DNA of 64,000 nucleotides from Anisakis pegreffii (taxonomy: Eukaryota > Nematoda > Chromadorea > Rhabditida > Anisakidae), in contig JAPYMA010001528.1 in NCBI GenBank assembly GCA_035041965.1, positions 1 through 64,000 on the forward strand, written 5' to 3'. The translations under genes and the position numbers were made by a program. Below are positions 12,304 to 23,301 of this stretch, piece after piece. Within the stretch, counting starts at the first letter, position 1, and every line of letters starts with the position of its first letter. Under the pieces are notes generated by a model, which had not been told where the DNA came from, ran no database searches, and saw only the letters and a list, made by a program, of their open reading frames with translations.

Positions 12304-12540
12304 ATCCATCACCCGAGCGGAAGGAGGGTTCCCCAGGAAGGAGGAGCGTTCGCCCGATGGAAAGAGAGTTTCATCGAGGGGGAGGAGAATTTACTCCAGG
12401 AGGAAGGAGTCCCAGATAAGTGACGCATCCTGTGGATTGGAACCGGGATCGCTGGGCTGAGAATGAATAAGGCATCTACCTCCAATTAAAAGTAAACGCA
12501 CTGCTGTCGACCCTGCTAAGGGTAGAGAAGGTCAGAGCGA
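12304..12540 (-). repeat. tRNA-Lys-like SINE candidate
   Basis: Read on the minus strand from about 12530 downward, TAGCAGGGTCGACAG (12504-12518) resembles a pol III A box. It is followed by an ACTTTTAATT loop like the tRNA-Lys(UUU) anticodon loop, then GGTTCCAATCC (12434-12444), one mismatch from the B-box consensus GGTTCGANTCC. The spacing between anticodon loop and B box is too long for a tRNA, so this is not a functional tRNA gene. Downstream is a pyrimidine-rich body (GGAAGGAG-type purine repeats on the plus strand, 12310-12415). The segment is distinctly GC-richer than its flanks. Confidence 0.4.
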
Positions 12541-12869
12541 TTGATATTGAACTCAAGCAATCAAGTTACTTCAACAGTAAATTAATCAACATTTTATTGG
12601 TGTCAAATCCTTTGATGATGAAGCAATGTGCATTGAACTGCTATGAAGCATTAATACACTGATATAATATCTTCATTAAACACGAATTTTGTATTCATAT
12701 CGTAACAAAATATAACGATGAGTATAAATGGTGTTCATTTTGATAAATAAAATCGTGTTAGCAATATGGTACTTATCCTCATTTACGATAAATACACATA
12801 TTCATAGCTATATTCATATATTCCACATATTCATAGCTATGTTCATATATTTCTTATCAATTCATCATT

Positions 12870-13040
12870 TCATCCATCACAACCGAGCAGTTTAATACAT
12901 GCACACGTTTTATTATACATAATATTATCACCATTATCACTATTATTCTTATCAGTATTTGCTCTTTTTGAAAATACTGAAAATATCAAGATCACAATAC
13001 GGACCAATACTGATATCATCGCTGCTGACTTCATTTTCAT
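12870..13040 (-). CDS. Candidate small secreted peptide, 56 aa
   Basis: An ATG at 13040 opens a 56-codon frame. Residues 1-24 look like a signal peptide (MKMKSAAM then a hydrophobic VRIVILIFSVFS core), followed by a Lys-Arg, an Asn/Asp-rich spacer and a terminal segment KTCACIKLLGCDG with three cysteines. It sits 660 bp downstream of the insulin-like gene on the same strand. No family recognised. The Asn/Asp stretch lies in simple-sequence-like DNA, so a chance frame is possible. Confidence 0.25.
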   Translation of the reverse strand: MKMKSAAMISVLVRIVILIFSVFSKRANTDKNNSDNGDNIMYNKTCACIKLLGCDG

Positions 13041-13701
13041 TCTTTGGATGATTTCAATCCCAGAATCCACAAGAAATGGTATTATACGAGTCCATATCAA
13101 ATGATATTATTCGAATATCAGCAAGCATACAGAACATTGATGTCCCTTGATGGAATTGTGCAGCTGTTTTATATTTATCTGACACTATACGGATAACAGC
13201 AATAATGATAACGCTGACAATAAGCAATAAAAGTGAATAAAATAATGAATGCTGAGATCAGTTCGATTGTTATGAAGATAAGTATACAACTGAAGAAGTG
13301 AAGCAATATAAAAATGTAAGATTAAATCTTGTCTGGAAAATACAGCGATAGAATCCATTTGTGAATAGTCAATTATGCAACAAGGATTTAGTAATGTCTG
13401 TGCGTTCATAATCGTGAATGAATCAAAACGAATGAATTAAAATAATAACCAGCGAACATTTCAATGATTAATTTGCCATAGTGATGACCATTAAGGTCTA
13501 AGTATATTCATTTTTTAATGACACATTTCAACAGAATTCGATTTATTCGTGCAAATGAATTCGAATGTTTTGATTGAGTTGACAGTGGTTATGAGAACAG
13601 TGATGACAGTGATGATATTGATAGATCGGCTCGCTGATGTTCAACAGGAAAAGTAGTCCAAGAAACCACTTCGATGTTGATAAATACTTTGCGATGTATG
13701 T

Positions 13702-14536
13702 TTATGAGTCCCATCCACTAAAGGGATCGCAATACGGTAAAAGATCTCGGAATGTACATCCATAACGACAGCAATACTGCATCATTTCGGTTAGTTTCAA
13801 TGGTCTATACCCTGATTCATCGATACTTCGTCTATTTCGTTCTGTCAAATCGCCGTTTTGCTCTGAAATTCGTTTGAATTTTATTGTTTTGAACTGGGTC
13901 GCTAATAATACATCGAGTTTATGTGTTCGGTAATTCGATGCAAATTAAATAACCGCTGCAAAATACGGTTGGATCACTTAAGGCGCTGAAAGAGGTTAAA
14001 TCATGATCTTGCAATATTTTACAATCAACAAACACAAATCATTCTTCCACTCATATATTCACATGTTTATAACTGTTGAACAGATGATTTCATGATCACA
14101 ATATTATGAATATGTGATCTCGAAATCAGTAATACGACATTTTCTGAAACATTGTCTCATTTTCTAAGAGATTCCGCTTGAATGGATACTCACCGAAAAA
14201 AAATCTAACATATCTGCAAACTTCTAATTGTCTTCGCCCGGTAAAGCTGAAACTTACGGAAACCACTATCGTCGAGGGATTCTCACTCAAGGAGATGCGA
14301 TAAATGAATGAAGGACAAAAAACAACAAGAAAACCTTGTTTCGCTGAGGCAATATCGCGTTTCTTCCTCATACCGCACGTAATCTGCCAAGCACCTGTGA
14401 ATGTCTCACCGCCAGGGGGACACATCTTCAAAACGCCAGATTTTGGTACGTGAATCGATGAGGTTGTCGACATTAGGAATACACTTATCACACACACTGT
14501 TAGACACACTTCTGTACTGTACGACAGCTGAACCAT
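13702..14536 (-). CDS. Insulin-like peptide precursor (2 exons, 120 aa)
   Basis: Exon 1 is 14335-14536 and exon 2 is 13702-13862; the 472-bp intron is GT-AG and phase 1. Residues 1-26 form a signal peptide. The B chain reads LKMCPPGGETFTGAWQITCG (cysteines 39 and 54) and ends in the basic site RKKR at 57-60. A short C-peptide-like linker follows, with a second basic site RNRR at 76-79. The A chain contains QYCCRYGCTFRDLLPYC (cysteines 98, 99, 103, 112), the CC-x3-C-x8-C insulin pattern. Six cysteines fit the three canonical insulin disulfides. The CPPGG B chain is a form I associate from memory with nematode insulin-like peptides. By family, it would be a secreted ligand of a DAF-2-type receptor; agonist or antagonist role cannot be told. 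Only the A-chain pattern is strictly diagnostic, but both halves fit and are in phase. Confidence 0.85.
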
Positions 14537-14546
14537 TGCAGATCGA

Positions 14547-14555
14547 TCTGAAGTG
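14547..14555 (-). promoter_or_regulatory. Probable trans-splice (spliced-leader) acceptor of the insulin-like gene
   Basis: On the minus strand the sequence ATCACTTCAG ends at 14548, leaving an 11-nt 5' UTR before the ATG at 14536. A consensus acceptor this close to the start is the usual arrangement for nematode spliced-leader addition. An upstream 5'-UTR exon is the alternative. Confidence 0.4.
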
Positions 14556-16760
14556 ATATTTATGTGATTGTTGAAGATATGAAGAGGTTCGATGTGTGAA
14601 GATCGATATGAACAAGAAACAAGTGTCAACGTTTCGTTAGGATGCAATCAATTTGAACAGACTGAAGGGAGATAGCGATATGGATTCGCTCATATTCCGA
14701 ATGCATTCATTTGGAATGATTCGCACTGAATAAATTTAAAAAATGAAATGCAACACTATGCATATATGCAAATCGTATTGCTGTCGTTTTTTGAGAAGGT
14801 TGAATTAATTCATAATGATTTAGAGTGATGTAGTATCGAAGAATTTCTGATAGATCGCAATCAGTCGTGGCGATGAATATGAATGAATAATAGGGTTTTG
14901 CTAATGAGTAAACTGTATAGTGTGAAGAACGCAATGCAAGTAAGACTTTCATTGCGTTCGTTTTACATACACCTAATGAGCAGAGACAAGTTGAGACACA
15001 TTATATAAAAAGCGGATCGCGTTCAGATATGCTATAGCCACACACAACCTTATCCTGATCGCATCATAATTACCGAACTGGAGCCGCAAACTTTCTGCGA
15101 ATTCATTCCAAACTGATGGGAATATTTGAACAATAGCATTCCATTTTTTACATTCATCTCACGTGCTTGTTCCATAAAGCAAAGGAATTTTCACTTGTAT
15201 TTTCATTTCTATAGAACTTCGCATTGCGATATAACATTCATCATTTCAAGGTCTAATTTTAAAACGCAATATTACATGAAGAGTGGGTTCGACTTTATCA
15301 GATACAATAGCTGAATGTAATTCTATGAAATTATTCAAATTGTTGTTGTAGAAATTGTTCAATTCAAGGAATGATGATGAATTCAAGTAGCAAAGTTCTT
15401 GGCTTTAAGTAAGTATGTTGATATGTATCGATACAATGCATTCATATGGAAGTAATAAAATTTGAACGAACTGAACAGAATGAGCGTGCTTTAAGTAGTG
15501 CTCGAGTGCAAATAGTTCAACGATTAGTCGTGCTCGTAAAAAGTTGGAATGACATCTACAATGCGAACGAGCAATCGCATTCTGCAGTATAAATCTTTTA
15601 GTTGCATCATAAAATGAATACTGCAAGTGATAAGACTGTATGCTTGTGATAAAATGACGTTTTCATGAGTCATTAATGGATTCTGCCAGATTACTGAAGT
15701 AAGAAAAAATCTGCAAAGTAGGCACTGCACGCACATACACTAGTCCACGACAAAATACTGAAACACTTTAATGAGATTCTCAGTTTGAATATAAATCCGA
15801 TTGTTGAAGAGATTAAACGAATAACGAGAGCAGATCAAACCGATGAGAGTTCAGATAACGATGAAACCGGAAGATTATTTTTTCTTTTTGAGGAAAGCCT
15901 TTCGAGATAACAAACATAGTGAAGAAAGAATGCAAGAGTTTCAGTTGTGGTTGCGTTAGTCAGATTTGAATATGATTTGGTTGAGGAAATACAAATTTGA
16001 GCTGTTCCCATGTTGAAGGTGAAGAAATTTTCGCAAAACCACCGGTGTTTACTGGTAAAAGCTGCATATACCAAATCTATTCTTGAACAAGCTAACTGGA
16101 CCGAAACGACGCCAAGGAAAATGAACAATCATCAACGTGAAAATGATTAAATGGTCGCTCACGATGGCAACATTCTTCCACCACAAAGGTGTGCCACCTT
16201 TCAGAGTCAGAATCTGACACTGAAACTGTTCCATAATGAAGGCAGATGTTAGTCTGCTTATAAATGTTTTCGTTGAGAAGACAATCATGCGAGTGTTCCG
16301 GTTGCGACAAATTGATAAAATTCAAACGATGACGCAATAGAACGTGGACAATCCAAACAGCTCGCCAAAAAATACTCCTATTCAAATGCAATTCAATGTG
16401 TAACGAAGTACAACTTTTGTTATTGGTCGTATAATGATAAAGTTTCACGCACAAGCAATTGTTGTATATACCTTATTTTGGCGATTTTCTCGATCACTGG
16501 TCATATTCGAGGCAGCCCTGTGGTAGCTACAAGCTTGATCCATCTATAAGCTGTTGTTTGTTGTATTCACTGGAACATTTTCTATTGCCAAGTTATTTGT
16601 TCCTCAACCGAACTTAGTGGAAATATTCAGTTTATCTCAAATGTGAAAATCTGTTGCTTGCTTAGCGACCAAACCGTGTTATTCTCAAGAGTATAAAACA
16701 ACATCATGGAACGAGATATCATTTACCGTAGCATGCAAGGTTGATACTATTTACTAAGTA

Positions 16761-16800
16761 TGCATGCCTAAACATAAATGAATACGTTTAGGTATGCATG
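16761..16800. repeat. Inverted repeat, 12-nt spacer
   Basis: TGCATGCCTAAAC at 16761-16773 faces GTTTAGGTATGCATG at 16786-16800. The arms pair over about 14 bases with one or two mismatches. Confidence 0.75.
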
Positions 16801-17764
16801 ATTTTAGAGCGCTATTCCGCGAACACTTCGCATGATTCAGTGGTTATTGCAACTGATTACTGCGGATGAAACGGCACTTAAACAAGCATTGAAGCAGTCG
16901 TAAAACCGTGTTGATCTCATTACAATTCTTCAGCGTTGCTAATTATTCCCTTACCACCTGAACGTATTCACAAATAAGTTTTCGCTTTCAGTTAGGTTTT
17001 GACACGAAATGAATTCATTTCATGATCGCTATTGCGCTATTGAATATGATAATTTAGTGAATATGAAATGAATCGTTTATATTGCAACACCTCCTACGCT
17101 ATAAACAATATCCGGTTAGCAATTTTGAAAAGATTCAAGCATTTGCAAACGTTACGACTAAAATTATCTTCTTGATTAATATTATCATTCAACAAATGCA
17201 GATGAATATTCATATAAGAAAGTCATCCGTTAAAACAATCGTTAAATCATTACCACTCAATCATTTAGGAAATCTGCTCTGCGAACAGTGCAATTGTTAT
17301 AGGACTCTTAAGTAATATCAATATTTGCAATGAATTCAACAGGAGAGAATAACGAATTCAACAGAAGTAACAGATACAATTTTAAGAACTAATTAAAATT
17401 TCTTGTCTTATTCAATGAAAGTTCGAAATCCTTTTACATAATGTTGCAAATCCCAAAAGAAAACTTATAAAACAATACCCATCAGCATGGCATTGCTCTG
17501 ATGTGAGTTTGATTTGTTGAATTTTATCAAACAGAAACGATAATCGTTGTGTTATATATGCGGTGGATATGTTCATATAAAATATTTCTCGACAGCGATT
17601 CATCTCAATCAACAATGCTTTCTCAAACGATTAACAATCGCAACAATAGTCACATGGACTATTGATTGCAAAAAGGAAAAAATTAGATTATACAACAACT
17701 ATTGTACAAAAGTTAGGGTGGATAATACAATGATATCGATTAAATGGGATTCCATTTGCACTAG

Positions 17765-17925
17765 TGATTTTAATAATATCAATAATGGTGATAATAATAA
17801 TAGTAATGATAATGATACTACAAATAACAATAGTAATAATAATAACAATAATAATAATGAATGTGATAATAATAATGATAATAATAATATAATCAATAAT
17901 GATAGTAACACTGAAGCAACAAAAG
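17765..17925. repeat. AAT/GAT-type microsatellite
   Basis: About 160 bp of imperfect AAT, GAT and AAC trinucleotides. The plus strand translates as an Asn/Asp-rich run inside the open frame 17547-17957, and the minus strand as a Leu/Ser run; both are low-complexity artefacts. Confidence 0.9.
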
Positions 17926-20640
17926 TGATAGTGATAAAAATGATATCTGGTGATTAAAAGGATAAAAATCTGCTGATAAAGGGCGCTCGAAATGACTCAT
18001 CTTGATCATCGAAATAAAAAGCAATGCAGTTTTTTTTGAGTTGACCAAAAATTGGGACTGTCACGCGATGCAAATGTTTTGTTGTAGCAATCGTCAAACT
18101 TGATGAAGTGCAATGATTCAGCAATATGTTCTTATGTTCATATTGGTTGTAATGAATGAAATAAAAAGATAAACGCATTTTTTGAATCGTCAGGAAATGT
18201 GAACTTTTGAATGCAACTAAATGAGCGAATTGATGATGTTCCGTTACACAATTTCATTGCTTCAAATTCATCGAGATTTCTCTCTGGTTTAGTGCACGCA
18301 ATTCAAATGAATTTTATACTGTTGTTACACTATTAAAACTCTGATTATCTTGTAAACGCGATACAATGAATATGATGTCACACAAATTATCTTTCATTCA
18401 AAACATTCAATTAAAAACACCAATCATTTCTTTGAACAAAAAACTTCGTCGGAAATTTGCGGAAAACATTTATACTATCAATTTGAACTATTCACTGCAA
18501 TTTGTCTCAATCACCAGAGTGATTCTTCCAACCAAATCTTATCGTATGTTGCGAAAAAAATTCGTATATTCATTTTTGCAATAGGCGTTTGGATATGGAA
18601 TGAAATTGGAAGTTTGATTGGTACAAATTATCACTTTGATCACAACGATCACTTTTGATCATGCATAAATTATCTGTTATCATCACATTTAATAGCGTTT
18701 TTTCGAAAAGTTCAGCGAATGGAGCAATAAAGAAATTGGTAAAAATACTAACAAAAACAAATTTAAGCATCATATTGCATTGTTGAACGTTGGAAAATGC
18801 ATTGCACTCAAATGTTTTGTTGTTTTGTGTTGCTGAAATTATTATTTACAGAACATAAAACTGACGTTTTTTGCTCGGCCGTTATCACTGATCGGTACTG
18901 AAACAATTACATAAAAGTATATCAACAGAAATATTTACTCATTCCAGTCATTTTATTCGGTTGTTTATCGAGATCATGTTCACTTCGCACCGAGCACGAA
19001 CGCTGGATTGTGCAAAGAAGTAAAATGATGACTTTGCGGGCCGGCAATACACAGGATATCGAATAGGAGTTAATATCAAAATGGATATTGCGAATATTTT
19101 ATGTGAACTCTTATGAAGCAATTTTAAAAATGTTCAAGCCCTGAGTTATTATGTAAGCAATGGGCGAAGTTAAAATATTTATGGCGACTAAAAAGGATGA
19201 TAGGTTTGCGCAAAATAGCATCACTTTTATTCATGTGAACTTGAAAGCGATTCGCTTCGAATTTAAATATTCGATCGCACTTTAAAATGAAATATCAAAA
19301 AAAATAGGAAGCAAATTTTTCCAGCTCACATTTTGTTTTTGAACGCGGCAATACATTGGTAATATCAGTTTTATCATCATCATTTCGCGAAATTATAAAT
19401 TCCCATTGCATTGTTAATATTGCATTGAAGCAATATTGATGAACCAGCAAACAGAAATAATACCGCGTAAATTCATCAGTCATAAAGCTAATAAGAGAAA
19501 ACAATAAGCATTCAAATAGATTTTCTTCAGTCTGTCCACTTTGCTCGCAAAAATTCGATCCCATAAATAATAAACCATTATTTGAAGATGAAAGGATAAA
19601 AAGTATGAAATATTTCTTGCATGATAATATCCATTGAAACGATCCATCTCGAATATTCTCTTTCAAATAAACTCTTTCATACGTCCCAAGCACTTCTTAG
19701 ACACATTACATCAGAATTTGTTCATCGATAAAAGCGAGAACAAACATTCCTTCATAAGCTATTACCATAATTCTGTGTTGATGATAAGTTTTACACATGA
19801 ATTCAGTATGCGATAGATTCAGCATCTTCGACATCGTGACATATGATCGAATGAGATCGTATATTTTTACGTGTCATAAAATGTTCACAAAGAATTTCGA
19901 TACGGTCATCAAGCACTCCATATCAACGTTATATCATTTAGATGTAAATTTAATTTGTGAATATATGATGATGTTCCCAAAATTTTATGATCATTTATGA
20001 TCTGTTGTTATGTATGATTGAGCAGTAAAAACAAGTAAACAGTTTTAATGTTAGATTGAAGCAGCATTCAGGTGACGATTCACTGCTGTTCAATATTAAA
20101 CTGTACTTATGAACGAAGCTGTATTAAGCTCCACTCTACGAAAACATTCCTTGCTTGACAGTATGGTCAGGAAATTTGTCAATGATATTGTGTGAAGTTA
20201 TTGAATCATATCGTGTCTGCTCTATAAATCATTGAAAGGATCAATTGCTTGAATGGTTTGAACACAAAAACGATAATATCACGCTAGGTTGGATGTGCAG
20301 CATTGTGAGGTTGTTACTCACGCCAAACTACGAATCATCTAAACAATAGTGAATACTATTCTTGACTGACATCATCAATTTAATCGAATTTCGCTAATAG
20401 CACGCCATGTTTTCTTGAATTTGAGTCCTAGGAGTTATATATTTTTTCACTTTCACAAGAAAGAACTTCCAATTTATGATCATGAACAGTATTCATAAGA
20501 GAAGGGGTGCTCATGCATATATTCAACCCTTCAAAGAAAGAGTTTGCATTGGAACAGATAAATAAAATATGTGAGGACGGATTGGATCTTGCATTTGATG
20601 GAGAGTAATAGCAGACCTTCTTTGGATTTCACTAACAGTT

Positions 20641-20694
20641 CTTAGAATTCGGATTAAGCTCGTATTTAGCCGTGAGCTTAAGCCGAATTCTAAG
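20641..20694. repeat. 21-bp inverted repeat, 12-nt loop
   Basis: CTTAGAATTCGGATTAAGCTC (first 20 bases plus C; 20641-20661) is the reverse complement of 20674-20694 with a single mismatch. The stem would be stable as RNA or as a cruciform. It lies in no supported gene. Confidence 0.9.
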
Positions 20695-22131
20695 TCTGAG
20701 AATAACCTCGAGAAAAAATTAACGTACGTCATTTTCAAGAGGATAAATTTAAAACTATGATGGTTATCACGTTTACTCTTTTGCATTCTGTTTGTCATCT
20801 CATTTCTCAACATAATCATTGGTAGTTTTTCTATTTGTATGATAAAATGTCGCCTTGTTGTCTCGTATAGATAATAAACAACAAAAATGACAAACGATTT
20901 CTTTATCTAATCACTTTTATCGATGCAATATAATATCATACCGCCATATCTAAGCAATCCGTTATGAATCGCTCAAATATGTTCCATAAAATCATTGCAA
21001 AAAGTAATTTGAAGACTTTGAACTCTTGCTCATAAAATATTCACAATAAACAATTTATTCAACATCTGAAAACGATAGCAAAATATTATGATAATATCTT
21101 ACAAATATTCATCTACTTTAGCAATACCCAGTCATGAGAACGTATGCAATTTCAAAAGCGTGCATTATCACTTCAGAACCGTACATTACAAAGTTCACCC
21201 ATGAGATGCGTTTTATGAGCAATAAAATCAAGTAATGATCAGAATGTGAATGGTTATCATTATTATCTCACTTAAACACATGGACGTGACGACTGCAGAA
21301 CACCGAATTCAATTGATTCGACGTGACAATTTAACGAATATTTGGAGGTTTCAAAGTTCTGTTATGATGAATGAATGTAATGTAAACGAATAGTATGCGA
21401 TATGAATATTATATTTGCGGTATTATTTGATCTATTTTTTGGTGTGTGCTTAATTAATGATGCATTAAAGGCATGCTGAAAGGTTGTTGTTGCTGACGTT
21501 AAAAGCAACTTGAATTATGATGGAACTGAATTGAATTATGATGTGATCGTGGAATGAATTTATTTTTGTGGTATTTCATTCAGACATGAATTGGTTTATG
21601 CATTTGACCGACGAGCACAGGAACGCTCGTTTCGGTAATAATTTCAAGAGAATTTCTGATAAGATTCATAATGATAATGACAATAATAATAGTCGTACTG
21701 ACAACAACGGTAACGTATATAACGTCAAATCATAGGTATGATTTTTTAACTTAATGAGGCACTTATCTAAATGAATGAAAAACATATCGGTTTTGCTATC
21801 GCGATTGCAAAATACTGCAATCTTGCTGGAATAGTTGAACGTTAATCAAACCGTTAACACGAAACGTTAAATAGTTGAACGTTAGATTGAACGTGTGTTT
21901 ATTTCACGTGAAACAATGCCATCATCATAACAATCAATGTCTGGGGAATTCGACATTCACTAATCAAAAGGGTTCTCGTACAGTTTTATAAAAACAACGC
22001 ACTTCATTTGAACTTATGAACTTATGTTTGCCACTTAAAAATTGACTCTCGTCAATCACTATCAGTCAAAAAATGAACACAATCGTGTAAGCACAGGCAG
22101 ATAACGATAACTCATCAAGCGATCAAGTGAA

Positions 22132-23260
22132 CTAATTGATAAAATCGCACTCATCAAAAGCGCAATATTGCCCGTTCAATTTACGTGCAATGCGTCTCTG
22201 TCGACTCACAATCAAAATGCTTGCAATCCATGCAAATGAAGCAACAACAAAGAATATTAATGCATAAATCGAGGATGATGATGATGATCGCAAATCTCGA
22301 TTAGCGATCATTTCTTTTGACCACCGTTCATCGATCACTGATAGTGTAAAGAACACTATTGATGCCAAACTGCAATTCACTCATCAATTCGTTCATTTGA
22401 GTCAAACAGAACTAACTCTCTTCTCTGACTGATTCTCTTCAATTCGGTACGTTTCGAAAAATTGCAATTTTCATATCATTTATTAATGAATTCGATAAAC
22501 TATTTATAATAGAGTCTCCAAATTCTCTCCTCAAATCAACATTCGTTTTGATTCATCGCAAGCAAAATTTGAATGATTAATGAAAAACTGAATTTGATAC
22601 CTGATCAAGAGATGAAACGAGGCGCATACGAGATAAGGTAACATCAGATGAGGTAAATTATAACGAACGCCTTGAATGAGTGATCCGACGATGAGAAAAT
22701 TCAATACGAATGATATTAGAACACCAACTGAAGATTACTTCATAATAAATACATGTTTTTGCAATCTAAATGTACCTGTCAATCGAAATGTGGTTTATGG
22801 CTTATTTTGGACCTGGTTTCGTAGAAGTCAGCCGGATAAGAAAATAACCCCTACGCTTTTATAACGAGTTGAACACTGTATGCGAAATTTGTCCGTGAAG
22901 ATCCGTGAAATCCATTGTCAATATCGCTAGTTGTGAGAAGGATATGTCGGTGAATAATGAAGAATATGGTGACAATTATGATATTTATCGTGATAGCAAT
23001 GAAGTGAAAACATGTAAGGAGTTAGTATCACTTAGGAAATAAATGTACTGATAATATTCAATCATTGTTACTCGTTACTGTGATAATGATGACGATAATG
23101 GAAACGATAAGAATGTAAATGAATAACCTCCATAAAATAGATTCGTTTGCGTTTGATGCGCTTTGAAGTCCCACAGAGCAAGCGCCAACACAGCCGCGAT
23201 AATAGCAGCCGATAGGAAGAGACCAGCCACTGTAAGTGTTCCCGATCTGAGGCTTGTCAT
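22132..23260 (-). CDS. Small multi-pass membrane protein (3 exons, about 146 aa)
   Basis: Three exons chain in phase on the minus strand: 23128-23260 (from the ATG; phase 1 exit), 22601-22670 (70 nt, phase 1 in and phase 2 out) and 22132-22369 (ending in TAG). Hydrophobic segments: residues about 6-30 (SGTLTVAGLFLSAAIIAAVL), 49-75 (YLVCASFHLLISLASIVFF), and 100-122 (YALIFFVVASFAWIASILIV) followed by a basic SRQRRIARK. A Ser run comes from a TGA-type microsatellite. The layout recalls nematode LAPTM4-like four-span proteins, with the opening LRSGT standing where their RTGT motif would be, but this is weak. The frame is open upstream of the ATG to an acceptor at 23302, so a further 5' exon with another membrane span is possible. 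Confidence 0.5.
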
Positions 23261-23301
23261 ACCACCGATAAAGCCGATTCTATTGTTGACAGTTATCCTT
23301 G

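Larger units (their letters stand above)
14560..22125. other. Gene-poor interval with palindromes and simple sequence
   Basis: Mostly AT-rich sequence. Open frames at 15835-16128, 16092-16454 and 19295-19693 (all minus) lack convincing splice sites or motifs. The interval contains the inverted repeats at 16761-16800 and 20641-20694 and the AAT/GAT simple repeat at 17765-17925. No gene is called. Confidence 0.5.

Noticed and set aside
14126..14334. Continuation of the long minus-strand frame beyond the insulin B chain
   Set aside because: The frame reads through the GTTTTC donor at 14334 into the intron. The A chain is found instead in the in-phase exon at 13702-13862.
17547..17957. 136-codon plus-strand frame with a long Asn/Asp run
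   Set aside because: The run is a translated AAT/GAT microsatellite, and the flanking part has no motif or splice support.
19295..19693. 132-codon minus-strand frame
   Set aside because: Hydrophobic AT-rich composition, no recognised domain, no signal peptide, no convincing acceptor or donor.
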